Part shown: in pieces, positions 43,603-51,965 of the stretch
How the letters are laid out: each line of letters starts with the position of its first letter
Position numbering within the stretch: the stretch's first letter is position 1
From: Vulcanimicrobiota bacterium
Lineage (GTDB): Bacteria > Vulcanimicrobiota > Vulcanimicrobiia > Vulcanimicrobiales > Vulcanimicrobiaceae
DNA length: 64,000 bases
Direction: 5' to 3'
Assembly (NCBI GenBank): GCA_003168375.1
Contig: PMSI01000002.1
Location: forward strand, 186,001 to 250,000
Notes under the pieces: generated by a model
The model's database searches: none
The model's input: only the letters and a program-made list of their open reading frames with translations
What the model was told of the DNA's origin: nothing
Translations under genes and position numbers: made by a program

Positions 43603-44944
43603 GGCGGTCGCGGCCCGTGCGAAGCTGCGCCCGGTGAAACGGCTTCGATGGCTGCCGATCGCGGTCGCGATGGCCGCGGCGCTCGGCTCGCTCGCACCCA
43701 GCGCGGCCGACGCGCTCTCGGCGCAGCACGCCGGCGACGTTCGCAACGGGTATCGCGCGCTGACGTTGACGTTCTACCGCACGGTCGAGCCGGCGGCGCT
43801 GCTCGAGGGCGCGCGCCGGGGGATCGCGCTGGCCTACCGCAAGCGCGGCCGCACCGCGCCGTCGTTCGCGAGCGCTCCGCGCGGCGGTGAAACGCTGGCG
43901 CAGATCGTCGCCGCCATCGACGCTGCGCGCGCCGGCGGCGCTCTCTCGGAGACCGACCTCACGTTCGCCGCGCTGGACGGGATGGCGCGCGCTGCGGGCG
44001 ACCGCTACACGACCTTCATGACGCCGAAGGATCTGCGCAGCTTTCAGGAACCGCTGAACCCCGCGCGCATCTTCGGGATCGGCGTGCTGCTGCAGCGCGA
44101 TGACGCGACGAAAGACGTCGGCGCCTTCTACGTCGCCCCGGGGACGCCGGCCGACGGCGCCGGCGTGCGCAACGGCGACGTCTTCGAGACGGTCGACGGC
44201 AAGGACGTGCACGGCCTCGACGTACCGCACGTTCGCGCGCTGCTGCTCGGCCGCGCGGGGACGGTCGTTCGCGTCCGCGTTCTGCGCGACGGCACGGCGC
44301 ACGAGGAGTTCACCATCACCCGCGCCGAGGTGCACGCACCGACCGTCTACCAGAAGCTGCTGCCGAACGGGATCGGGTACATCGCGGTCGGCGTGTTCGG
44401 CGAGCCGACGGCCGAGGAGTTCGGCGCCGCGATCCGCCACCTGCAGGCGCAGAACGCGCGCGCGTACGTGATCGACCTGCGCAACAACGGCGGCGGCTAC
44501 GTCAACGCTGCCGTTGCGATCGCCGGGCACTTCATCCACTCCGGCCCGATCGTCTCCGTCGCGGCGCGCTCGGGGACGACCGAGTTCGATGCCGACGCGA
44601 AAGCCGACGTGACGCATCCGGTCGCGGTGCTCGTCAACCATTATTCGGCGTCTGCTTCGGAGATCACGGCCGGCGCGCTGCAGGACGCGGGCGTTGCGAC
44701 GCTCGTCGGCAGCCGCACGTACGGGAAGGGCGTCATTCAGGAGCTGACCTACAACACCGACGGCTCGGCGATGAAGGTAACGACCGCGCGCTATCTGACG
44801 CCCCGCAAGCGGACGATCGACGGCATCGGTCTCGTCCCGGACGTCACGGTCAAGGAGAACGCGCACGCGCGCTACGGCGATCCCGCCGCCGACGCCCAGC
44901 TCGCCGCCGCGATCGGCGTCGTGCAGAGCAAAGCGCGCCTCTGA
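43589..44944 (+). CDS. S41 family C-terminal processing protease
   Basis: This 451-residue protein has a signal or anchor segment (about residues 19-43), a helical region, a PDZ domain (GIGVLLQRDD onward) and a peptidase S41 domain. The nucleophile Ser lies in YSASASEITAGAL and the catalytic Lys in GSRTYGKGVIQ. It acts in the periplasm, trimming or degrading proteins. ATG 43589 lies in the loop of a perfect palindrome. Downstream GTG 43634 is an alternative. Confidence 0.92.
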   Translation: MNSEAAVAARAKLRPVKRLRWLPIAVAMAAALGSLAPSAADALSAQHAGDVRNGYRALTLTFYRTVEPAALLEGARRGIALAYRKRGRTAPSFASAPRGGETLAQIVAAIDAARAGGALSETDLTFAALDGMARAAGDRYTTFMTPKDLRSFQEPLNPARIFGIGVLLQRDDATKDVGAFYVAPGTPADGAGVRNGDVFETVDGKDVHGLDVPHVRALLLGRAGTVVRVRVLRDGTAHEEFTITRAEVHAPTVYQKLLPNGIGYIAVGVFGEPTAEEFGAAIRHLQAQNARAYVIDLRNNGGGYVNAAVAIAGHFIHSGPIVSVAARSGTTEFDADAKADVTHPVAVLVNHYSASASEITAGALQDAGVATLVGSRTYGKGVIQELTYNTDGSAMKVTTARYLTPRKRTIDGIGLVPDVTVKENAHARYGDPAADAQLAAAIGVVQSKARL

Positions 44945-44952
44945 TCCGCGGC

Positions 44953-45150
44953 TCAGGCCGCGAGTAGCGTCTCGCTGCGGCGGGGCGATGCGAGATCCGA
45001 GAGCTTCCCATCGAGCAGTCCGGCGCGCCGTCCGTAGGCGGCGATCGTCTCGCGCCGGTGACCGGTCTCGCGCTCGATGCTGCGCAGGCTCTTTCCCTCA
45101 CGCAGCAGCGACAGAACCCGTTCGCGCTGCGCCTCGGTCAGCGTGTTCAT
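44953..45150 (-). CDS. Small helix-turn-helix protein, IstA-like
   Basis: This 65-residue protein is built on a helix-turn-helix: [20 protein letters not shown], then [13 protein letters not shown]. This resembles the N-terminal DNA-binding part of IS21 IstA transposases. It ends within 40 residues, so it is either a solo DNA-binding protein or a remnant of a transposase. It lies divergent to clpP and convergent with the S41 gene. Confidence 0.55.
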   Translation of the reverse strand: MNTLTEAQRERVLSLLREGKSLRSIERETGHRRETIAAYGRRAGLLDGKLSDLASPRRSETLLAA

Positions 45151-45218
45151 GCCGGACGCTTCGCCCGGCGCGGGGACCCTCACCTGCGCGCGGTGGCCGC
45201 TTTTCGACGCCGGCGTGC

Positions 45219-45246
45219 TTGCGCCCGGACCCGCGGCGGCTATACT
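45219..45246 (+). promoter_or_regulatory. Leaderless promoter of clpP
   Basis: TTGCGC (45219-45224), a 16-bp spacer and TATACT (45241-45246) are followed by six bases and ATG 45253. Confidence 0.6.
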
Positions 45247-45252
45247 GCGCGC

Positions 45253-45882
45253 ATGAGTCTGATCCCGATCGTCGTCGAGCAAACCGCGCGCGGGGAACGT
45301 TCCTACGACATCTATTCGCGACTGCTTCAGGAACGCATCGTCTTCGTAACCGGTACGATCGACGACGCGCTTGCGAACACCGTGATCGCGCAACTGCTCT
45401 TCCTCGAGCGCCAGGACGCCGACCGCGACATCGATCTCTATATCAACAGCCCCGGCGGCAGCGTCAGTGCCGGGCTGGCGATGTACGATACGATGCAGCT
45501 CATCAAGCCGAGCGTCGCGACGATCTGCGCCGGACTCGCCGCCTCGGCGGCCTCGATCCTGCTCACCGGCGGCGCGCCGGGGAAGCGAATGGCGCTTCCG
45601 TACAGCAAGATCTTGATCCACCAGCCGTGGATTGGACAGATCGGCGGCCAGGCGACCGATATCGAGATTCACGCCCGCGAACTGGTCGCGACGCGCCGCT
45701 TGATCGCGGAGATCTACGAGCGTACGACCGGTAAACCGATCGACGACGTCCTGCGGGATCTCGAACGCGACTTCTACCTGACCGCGAGGGAGGCGCTCGC
45801 GTACGGCATCATCGACTCCGTGCTGCACGGGAGCAACCGGAACGGTGACGCGACGCTCGAGGCGAACGCGTCACCCTCCTAG
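45253..45882 (+). CDS. clpP: ATP-dependent Clp protease proteolytic subunit
   Basis: This 209-residue serine peptidase has triad S98 (GLAASAAS), H123 (LIHQPW) and D173 (LERDFY). The usual GQAASMGA around the serine is changed to GLAASAAS, so it may be an accessory ClpP. It forms barrel chambers fed by ClpX or ClpA, which are not adjacent. The start fits a -10 box 7 nt upstream. Confidence 0.93.
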   Translation: MSLIPIVVEQTARGERSYDIYSRLLQERIVFVTGTIDDALANTVIAQLLFLERQDADRDIDLYINSPGGSVSAGLAMYDTMQLIKPSVATICAGLAASAASILLTGGAPGKRMALPYSKILIHQPWIGQIGGQATDIEIHARELVATRRLIAEIYERTTGKPIDDVLRDLERDFYLTAREALAYGIIDSVLHGSNRNGDATLEANASPS

Positions 45883-45889
45883 CAGGCCG

Positions 45890-47110
45890 CTACTCGAAGC
45901 GCAGCGCGCTGATCGGGTCGAGCCTGGCGGCCTTACGTGCCGGCCAGTAGCCGAAGAACACGCCGACGGCCGCGCTGAACGCGAGCGCGAGCAGCACGGC
46001 GCTGACCGAAACGCTCGACGGCCAGTGCGCGAAGACCGCGATCGCCGCAGCGCCCGCGATCCCGAAGACGACGCCGATCGCGCCGCCGCCGGTCGAGAGT
46101 ACGACCGCTTCGATGAGGAACTGGCGCAGGATCGCGGCGCTGCGCGCGCCGAGCGCGACGCGCAGCCCGATCTCACGCGTGCGCTCGGTGACCGAGACCA
46201 GCATGATGTTCATGATCCCGATCCCGCCGACGAGGAGCGAAACCGCCGCCACGGCGGCGAGGAGTAGCCCGAGGATCGACGCCGTCGCCGACGCGGCCTG
46301 TGCGATGTCTTGCAGGTTGCGCACCTGGAAATCGTCGGCTTTCCCGCCGACGATGCCGTGGCGCTGTTCGAGCAATCCGGTGATCTGCGACTGCACCGAC
46401 TCGATGTGATCGCCGTCGACCGCCGAGACCATCAGCGTGCTGATCGTCGTGCCGCCGGTCAGACGCTCGAGCGCCGAGGTGTACGGGATCAGCGCGGTGT
46501 CGTCCTGATCCTGGCCCGCACCGCTCTGCCCTTTCGCGCTGAGCAGCCCGATCACGGTGAACGGGACGCCGCGCACGAGCACGGTGCGGCCGATCGGATC
46601 GCTGCCGTCGGGGAACAGCTGGTGCACGACGGTCTGTCCGAGCACCGCGACCTTCGCCGCCTCGTCGGTCTCGGGCTGGGAGAAGAACCGCCCGCTCGAG
46701 ACGTCCCAGCTGCGCACGGTGGTATAGGTCGGTGCGACGCCGGTCACCGTCGTTTGCCAGTTCTGGCCGCCGGTGACGAGTTGCGCGCGCACGTTGACGG
46801 ACGGCGAGACCGCGCTCACGCCGGGGAGCTTCGCGATCGCGAGGCCGTCCTGCACGGTGAGCGTCGACGCGCCGCCGTTGCCGGTCCGCGCACCGCTCGT
46901 CTGGACGCTGCCGGGGATGACGATCACGAGGTTCGAGCCGAGCCCGTTGATTTGATTCGCCACCGACGTTTTCGCGCCGGTCCCGATCGCGACCGTGACG
47001 ATCACCGCCGCGACACCGATCACGACGCCGAGCATCGTGAGCAGCGAGCGCGAACGATTGCGGACCAGCGCCTGCAGCGCGAGTCGGAGGGTCGCCGCTA
47101 GGCTGATCAT
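45890..47110 (-). CDS. MacB-like ABC transporter permease
   Basis: This 406-residue protein has an N-terminal helix (LTMLGVVIGVAAVIVTVAIG), a large periplasmic MacB-PCD domain and three C-terminal helices of the FtsX type. It couples ATP hydrolysis to periplasmic conformational changes. It overlaps the ATPase gene by 4 nt and belongs to an exporter operon with the fusion protein upstream. Confidence 0.93.
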   Translation of the reverse strand: MISLAATLRLALQALVRNRSRSLLTMLGVVIGVAAVIVTVAIGTGAKTSVANQINGLGSNLVIVIPGSVQTSGARTGNGGASTLTVQDGLAIAKLPGVSAVSPSVNVRAQLVTGGQNWQTTVTGVAPTYTTVRSWDVSSGRFFSQPETDEAAKVAVLGQTVVHQLFPDGSDPIGRTVLVRGVPFTVIGLLSAKGQSGAGQDQDDTALIPYTSALERLTGGTTISTLMVSAVDGDHIESVQSQITGLLEQRHGIVGGKADDFQVRNLQDIAQAASATASILGLLLAAVAAVSLLVGGIGIMNIMLVSVTERTREIGLRVALGARSAAILRQFLIEAVVLSTGGGAIGVVFGIAGAAAIAVFAHWPSSVSVSAVLLALAFSAAVGVFFGYWPARKAARLDPISALRFE

Positions 47111-47814
47111 ACGAGTGCCTTCTCCCGAACGGGCTCGTCGGAGACGATGTTGCCGTCACGGAACATCACCATCCGGCGCGCGTGCGCGGCGACGTCCGCT
47201 TCGTGCGTGACGACCATGACGGTCATCCCGCGCTCTACGTTGAGGCGCCCGAAGAGCGCCATCACGTCCTCGGAGGACGCAGTGTCGAGCGCGCCGGTCG
47301 GCTCGTCGGCAAGGATCAGTTGCGGCTGGTTCACGATCGAGCGCGCGATCGCGACGCGCTGCTGCTGACCGCCGGAGAGCTGGTTCGGCTGGTGGTGCGC
47401 GTACCTCCCGAGCCCCACCGCGTCGAGCGCCTCCAGCGCCGCGCGGCGGCGCTTGTCCGCCGGGACGCCGGCGTAGATCATCGGCAGCTCGACGTTCTCC
47501 ATCGCGGTCGTGCGCGGCAGCAGGTTGTAGGCTTGGAACACGAAGCCGAGCGCACGCGAGCGCAGGTCGGCGAGCGCGTCCGCGTCGAGCGAGGAGACCT
47601 CGTGGCCGGCGAAGCGATACGTGCCGGCCGTCGGCCGGTCGAGCAGGCCCACGATGTGCATGAAGGTGGATTTTCCGGACCCCGACGGGCCCATCACCGC
47701 GACGAACTCGCCGGGATCGATGGTGAGGTCGACGCCGCGCAGCGCGACGACGTCCTCACCACCCTCGATCGCGTAGACCTTGCGCAAGCCGCGCACCTCG
47801 ACGACGGGTGTCAT
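47107..47814 (-). CDS. MacB/LolD-type ABC transporter ATPase
   Basis: This 235-residue ATPase has Walker A GPSGSGKST, signature LSGGQQQR and Walker B LILADEPTGALD, typical of MacB-family ATPases. It energises the adjacent permease. It begins 2 nt after the fusion-protein stop. A GTG is possible in front of the ATG. Confidence 0.94.
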   Translation of the reverse strand: MTPVVEVRGLRKVYAIEGGEDVVALRGVDLTIDPGEFVAVMGPSGSGKSTFMHIVGLLDRPTAGTYRFAGHEVSSLDADALADLRSRALGFVFQAYNLLPRTTAMENVELPMIYAGVPADKRRRAALEALDAVGLGRYAHHQPNQLSGGQQQRVAIARSIVNQPQLILADEPTGALDTASSEDVMALFGRLNVERGMTVMVVTHEADVAAHARRMVMFRDGNIVSDEPVREKALV

Positions 47815-47816
47815 CA

Positions 47817-49562
47817 CTAACCGCCCGGTCCGCGACCGCCGCCGCCACCACCGCCACGCTGTTGCGTACCGCCGAGCGGGTTGCTGGTCGAGCCGCGCGA
47901 GCCGCCGGCACCGGACGCGCCCCGGTTGTCGCCGGTCACGACCTGATCGCTTGCGCTCAGCGTGCCGCGCAGCGGCGTCACCGAGGCCTGCGTCGCGCCG
48001 ACCAGGCCGACTTTGACCGCGACCGGCAACAGGGTGCCGCCGCGAAGGACGAAGATCCGCCCGGTGGCGCCCGCCGTCACCGCGCCGCCGCTCGACGCGT
48101 TCGTCGCGCCCCACGGCGATGCCGACGTGCCGCTCGACTGTGACTGCGGCGCAGACGACCCAGACTGCGGCGCTGCGCTCGACTGCGACGCGCCGGTCGT
48201 GCCCGGCGGACGGTTGCCGCGACGAGTGCGCGAGATGGCGCCGGCCGGCGGCGTGTAGGTGAAGGCCGCCAGCGGCACGATCGTCGCTCCGTCGACGTGC
48301 GCGACGGTGGCCGTCGCGTTCGCGGTCATCCCGGGGCGCAGTGCGCCGTCCGCGTTGTCGACGTAGACGACGACGGTGTAGGTGACGACGTTCGAGACGG
48401 TCGTCGGGTTCTGCCGAACCTGCGCGACCCGCGCGGTGAACGTGCGGTTGGGGTAGGCCAGCACGGTAAACGCGACCGTGTCACCGCTTGCGACGCGGCC
48501 GATATCCGGCTCGCCGACCGCGAGGTCGAGCTCCATCTTGCCGAGGTTCTCCGCGATGGTGAACAGCGTCGGCGTCTGCAGCGAGGCGGCGACGGTCTGT
48601 CCGACCGAGACCTGCCGCGAGATCACCGTGCCGTCGACCGGCGAGGTGATGATCGTATGCTGGAGGTTCGTCTGCGCGGTTTTCACCAGCGCCTGCTGGA
48701 TACCGATCGCCGCGATCCCGGCCTGGTGCGTCGCGGCCTGGCTCTGCGCGGTCGCGTCCGAGACGCCGGCTTGCGCCGACGAGGCCGACTCTTGCGCCGT
48801 AGCCTGTGCGATCTGCGCCTGTGAGGCTTGCGCCTGCGCCTGCGACTGCGTCACGGCGGTCCGCGCCGAGTCGAGCGCGGCCTGCGCGCCGATTTCGGTC
48901 GACTTGTCGGTGTCGGCCTGGCTCTGCGCGATGTACCCCTGGGCGAGCAGTTGGTTATCGCGCGTGACGGTCTGCTGAGCGAGCACGAGCGCGCTCTGCG
49001 ACTTGGTGACGTTCGTCTGCGCGGTCGCGATCGCCGCGTTCGAGGCGTTCGCCGTCGCTTCCGCGACCCGCGCGCTGGCAACGGCCGCTTGGGCCTGCGC
49101 CTGCGCCGCTGCGATCGCCGCGGGCCCGCCGCCCGCCGTCGCACCCGACGCCTGAGCCTGCGCTTCGCTCTGCGCGAGCGAGGCCTGCTCCTGATCGAGC
49201 GCGGCCTGGAGCGTCGTCGGATCGATCTTCGCCAGAATCTGACCCTTCTTCACGTGCGAGTTGAAGTCGGCGTCGATCTCCGAGATCGTGCCGGAGACCT
49301 GCGTGCCGATGCTGATCGTGTTCTGCGGGTTCAAGGTGCCGCTCGCCGTCACTGTTTGCGCGAGCGAGCCGCTCTGCACCGGAACGGTCGTGTACTGGAC
49401 GGCCGATTCGCGCGAGCGCACCAGGATCACCGACGCGACGATCGCGACGATCACGACGATCGCCGCGGCGACGAACCACCAGCGCGACCGGCGACGGCGT
49501 GGCGCTTCGAGAATGACGGTAGAGACTTGGCCATTGGTCGCGGGCCGTTCCAAAGTATGCAT
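47817..49562 (-). CDS. MacA-like periplasmic adaptor (HlyD family)
   Basis: This 581-residue membrane-fusion protein has an N-terminal anchor helix (VAAAIVVIVAIVASVIL), a lipoyl half-motif, a very long Ala/Gln-rich coiled-coil hairpin (about residues 120-270), the second lipoyl half (SPVDGTVISRQVSVGQTV) and a beta-barrel. It then has a Ser/Gln- and Gly/Arg-rich tail. It is longer than typical MacA (about 370), mostly from the hairpin and tail. It links the MacB-like pump to an outer-membrane channel elsewhere. Confidence 0.92.
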   Translation of the reverse strand: MHTLERPATNGQVSTVILEAPRRRRSRWWFVAAAIVVIVAIVASVILVRSRESAVQYTTVPVQSGSLAQTVTASGTLNPQNTISIGTQVSGTISEIDADFNSHVKKGQILAKIDPTTLQAALDQEQASLAQSEAQAQASGATAGGGPAAIAAAQAQAQAAVASARVAEATANASNAAIATAQTNVTKSQSALVLAQQTVTRDNQLLAQGYIAQSQADTDKSTEIGAQAALDSARTAVTQSQAQAQASQAQIAQATAQESASSAQAGVSDATAQSQAATHQAGIAAIGIQQALVKTAQTNLQHTIITSPVDGTVISRQVSVGQTVAASLQTPTLFTIAENLGKMELDLAVGEPDIGRVASGDTVAFTVLAYPNRTFTARVAQVRQNPTTVSNVVTYTVVVYVDNADGALRPGMTANATATVAHVDGATIVPLAAFTYTPPAGAISRTRRGNRPPGTTGASQSSAAPQSGSSAPQSQSSGTSASPWGATNASSGGAVTAGATGRIFVLRGGTLLPVAVKVGLVGATQASVTPLRGTLSASDQVVTGDNRGASGAGGSRGSTSNPLGGTQQRGGGGGGGRGPGG

Positions 49563-49610
49563 GGCTGTAGATGCTACGTGCCCAAACGATCGGACGTGCT
49601 AAGGCCTGGG

Positions 49611-49625
49611 TGAGAATTGTTCTCA
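49611..49625. other. Short inverted repeat TGAGAA-TTG-TTCTCA
   Basis: This 6-bp inverted repeat with a 3-bp spacer sits at the 3' end of the phosphomannose isomerase gene and about 50 bp upstream of the adaptor gene. It may be a regulator site for the exporter operon. It is short, so the claim is weak. Confidence 0.3.
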
Positions 49626-50717
49626 GAAGCCTGCCAGAAACTGACCGAAGAACGCGCCGACCGCTCGGCGCTCGCAGCCGCCGGCGAGCGCGCGCTCCTT
49701 CGCGGCGGCGAGGTCGGGCTGCGGGTGCACGACCAGTGCGCGGGTGGGTTCCCCGGACGGCACCAGCGCGAGGCGCGGCGCCGCCGCCGGCGTCACGACG
49801 CTCTGCCACGGCTCCAGCAGCACGCCGTTCCCGGGCCCGACGTCGACCCGCAGGTGGGAATCCATCGCGGTGATCGTCAGCGGCCGGCCGTCGGTCTCGA
49901 CGTAGGCGTCCAAGCGCGTGACCGTGACGCGCTCGACTAGGAACCGGCGGTCGGCGATCAGCAGCGTGCGCTCGAGCCCGCCCTCAGCGTAGGGCAGCTG
50001 CTCGACCGCGCCGGGAAAGGTCGCGCGGTAGTCGAGCACGTCGCCGGCCTTTTGCACGTGCAGCTCGCGCGGCTTGCCGTCCGCGCCGACGCGGTTCCAG
50101 TCGAAGATGCGATAGGTCAGCTCGCTGGGCTGCTGCGTTTCGAAGATTTGAATCCCGGCGCCGATCGCGTGCAGCGTCCCGGCCGGCAAGAAAAACGCGT
50201 CACCCGGGTTGACCGGGACTCGGCGCAGGATCTCGGCCAGCGTGCCGTCGGCGACGCGACGCTCGTACTCTTCACGCGAGGTGTCGCGCGTCCAGCCGAG
50301 CACGAGCTCGGCGTCCGGTTCGCAGTCGAGCACGTACCAGCACTCCGTCTTGCCGTTCGGTTGCCCTTCGACGCGCTGCGCGTACGCGTCGTCGGGATGG
50401 ACCTGCACGGAGAGCGCGTCGCGCGCGTCGATGATCTTCGTCAAGACCGGAAACGTCGCCGACGGATCGATCGGGCCGGTCAGCGCCGCGCCGAGCCGGG
50501 TGCGAAGCTCGCCGAGCGTCACCCCGGCGAACGCGCCGTTCGTGATGCGGTTGCGGTCCCAGCACTCCCACGACTCGCCGATCGGCGCAGCGGGGTCGCC
50601 GGGTTTCCCGTAGCGCCGCACGAGCGCGTCACCGCCCCAGATCGCCGGCGCCAGCTTCGGTTCTAAGAGGTACGCGTAGAGCCGGTCGTTCACGACCGGC
50701 TCTACGCCTTGGATCAT
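49623..50717 (-). CDS. manA: Mannose-6-phosphate isomerase, class I
   Basis: This 364-residue cupin enzyme interconverts mannose-6-P and fructose-6-P for mannose/GDP-mannose metabolism. Zinc-site motifs are SVQVHPDD and GKTECWYV, followed by PAGTLHAIGAG. ATG 50717 is given as start. An in-frame GTG at 50693, located in the loop of a perfect palindrome, would remove eight residues and may be the true start. There is no clear ribosome site for either. Confidence 0.9.
   Translation of the reverse strand: MIQGVEPVVNDRLYAYLLEPKLAPAIWGGDALVRRYGKPGDPAAPIGESWECWDRNRITNGAFAGVTLGELRTRLGAALTGPIDPSATFPVLTKIIDARDALSVQVHPDDAYAQRVEGQPNGKTECWYVLDCEPDAELVLGWTRDTSREEYERRVADGTLAEILRRVPVNPGDAFFLPAGTLHAIGAGIQIFETQQPSELTYRIFDWNRVGADGKPRELHVQKAGDVLDYRATFPGAVEQLPYAEGGLERTLLIADRRFLVERVTVTRLDAYVETDGRPLTITAMDSHLRVDVGPGNGVLLEPWQSVVTPAAAPRLALVPSGEPTRALVVHPQPDLAAAKERALAGGCERRAVGAFFGQFLAGF
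50674..50707. promoter_or_regulatory. 34-bp perfect palindrome over the manA start region
   Basis: A 16-bp arm (50674-50689) is perfectly repeated in inverse (50692-50707) around a 2-bp centre. In manA mRNA it makes a 14-bp stem with loop GUGAAC, which holds a possible GTG start. It is likely a regulator-binding site or a translational switch. Confidence 0.65.
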
Positions 50718-50728
50718 GGTCGTTCCGG

Positions 50729-51046
50729 CTAGTCGCGCCGGATCGTGGTGCTCGTGCTCGAGCGATTGTTCGACATCGCGACGAGTCCGACGACGACGAC
50801 GAGGACGACCGCGCCGACGACGACCCAGGTCCAGGGGAAGGTGCTCGCGTTCGGGTCTTGCGTCTTGGTGGTCGTGGTCGTCGAGCTGCCCGTCGAGGTG
50901 CCGCTCGTCGTTCCGGCACCGTTACCGCCGGTCGTGCTACCGCTGGTCGTCCCGCCGCCGCCCGAGGTCTGCGCCAGCGCGAAGGTCGGGGCGAGAGCGA
51001 GGAACAGCGCGAGAACGAGGATCGAGATACGAGTGAGTGTCCGCAA
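50729..51046 (-). CDS. Small Ser/Thr/Gly-rich membrane-anchored protein
   Basis: This 105-residue protein has a signal peptide (to FALAQ), about 45 residues rich in Ser/Thr/Gly (GGTTSGSTTGGNG repeats), then a C-terminal hydrophobic helix (WVVVGAVVLVVVVGLVAM) and a polar end. It looks like an envelope-anchored linker. GGAGGGGAACG lies ahead of the ATG. No family is recognised. Confidence 0.65.
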   Translation of the reverse strand: MRTLTRISILVLALFLALAPTFALAQTSGGGGTTSGSTTGGNGAGTTSGTSTGSSTTTTTKTQDPNASTFPWTWVVVGAVVLVVVVGLVAMSNNRSSTSTTIRRD

Positions 51047-51066
51047 CGTTCCCCTCCTGGAGAATC

Positions 51067-51204
51067 TCAGGCAGCGATGTCCATCGGCTCCGGGTCGCCG
51101 GTCGGCGAGGTCGGATCGGCGGGGATCCCCGGCATGTCTGGCGGCGCGTCCGGCATCGCCGGCACGTCGGGGACCGATTCAGGGATCACGTATTCCGCAT
51201 GCAT
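51067..51204 (-). CDS. Proline-rich acidic micro-protein (tentative)
   Basis: This 45-residue protein begins MHAEYVIPESVPDVPAMP. Eleven or more prolines alternate with Asp/Glu, and it ends PMDIAA. High GC at third codon positions and the lack of rare codons favour a real gene. It lies in the divergent gap upstream of the preceding Ser/Thr-rich gene, on the same strand. No ribosome site is strong. Confidence 0.4.
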   Translation of the reverse strand: MHAEYVIPESVPDVPAMPDAPPDMPGIPADPTSPTGDPEPMDIAA

Positions 51205-51243
51205 CGCGCCGGAGACGTTCCCGGGGGGTCGTGCGCCGAAACG

Positions 51244-51283
51244 CCCTTGGAATGGGGCAGCAACCCTGCCCGGCTTCCAGGGG
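51244..51283 (+). promoter_or_regulatory. Double-stem hairpin abutting a start codon
   Basis: CCCTTGGAA (51244-51252) pairs with TTCCAGGGG (51275-51283), one G-T. Inside it GGGCAG pairs with CTGCCC. The structure ends 2 nt before ATG 51286 and includes the only Shine-Dalgarno-like AGGGG, so it may control translation. Confidence 0.45.
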
Positions 51284-51285
51284 TC

Positions 51286-51927
51286 ATGCGGTCGGTGCGA
51301 AACGTCTTTGCGCGCGCCGCTGTGATCGTGGCGTCAATCGGCATGCTCGCGGGCGGCCCCGGCCCCTCCTCAGAGGAGACGGCGTCGTTCCTTACCGCCG
51401 GTGGCCCCCGCTCAGCCGTCCAATCCTACACCTCGAACCTGCATGTCGATTTTGCGCTGCGGTCGTTTCCGTATCTCAAGTTTCACCTGAACGGCCACAT
51501 CGAGTACAAGCGGCCCAACCTGTACTCGGTCCATTTCGACCACGTGCCGTGGTTCGGGAAGGGCTTCGAGAACATGAAGATGGACCCGCTCGAGCCGCAG
51601 ACGTGGCCCGACCACTACGACATCGCGAGCGTCAGGCGCGAAGGCGATCGCACCCACGTCGAGATGCGCGACAAGGTCGCCGGCAACATCGAGGGCGTGC
51701 ACGCCGAGCTCGACACCGACGGCTTGCGCCGGATCCAGTGGAAGTACGTGAACGGCGGCAACATCGACGTGCACCTGAACCATTCGCTCGTCGACGGCAT
51801 CCCGGTGCCGGCGAGCGAGGACGCGGAGATCAAGCTGCCCGCATATCACGTCGTCGCGCACGCCACGTTCAGCGACTACAAGATCGTCACCGACAGCTCT
51901 TCGAGCGCGAGCGCCAACACGCGCTGA
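51286..51927 (+). CDS. Secreted LolA-like protein
   Basis: This 213-residue protein has a signal peptide (about residues 1-25) and an all-beta body: HVDFALRSFPYLKFHLNGHIEYKRPNLYSVHF and later ELDTDGLRRIQWKYVNGG. Together these suggest a LolA/LppX-type half barrel that could bind a lipid. It precedes the hopanoid genes by 38 nt on the same strand. A role in hopanoid or lipid handling is possible but inferred. GTG 51295 is an alternative start. Confidence 0.7.
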   Translation: MRSVRNVFARAAVIVASIGMLAGGPGPSSEETASFLTAGGPRSAVQSYTSNLHVDFALRSFPYLKFHLNGHIEYKRPNLYSVHFDHVPWFGKGFENMKMDPLEPQTWPDHYDIASVRREGDRTHVEMRDKVAGNIEGVHAELDTDGLRRIQWKYVNGGNIDVHLNHSLVDGIPVPASEDAEIKLPAYHVVAHATFSDYKIVTDSSSSASANTR

Positions 51928-51965
51928 CCGGGAGCCCGCGGCCACGCGCGGAAAGCGTGCGGCCG

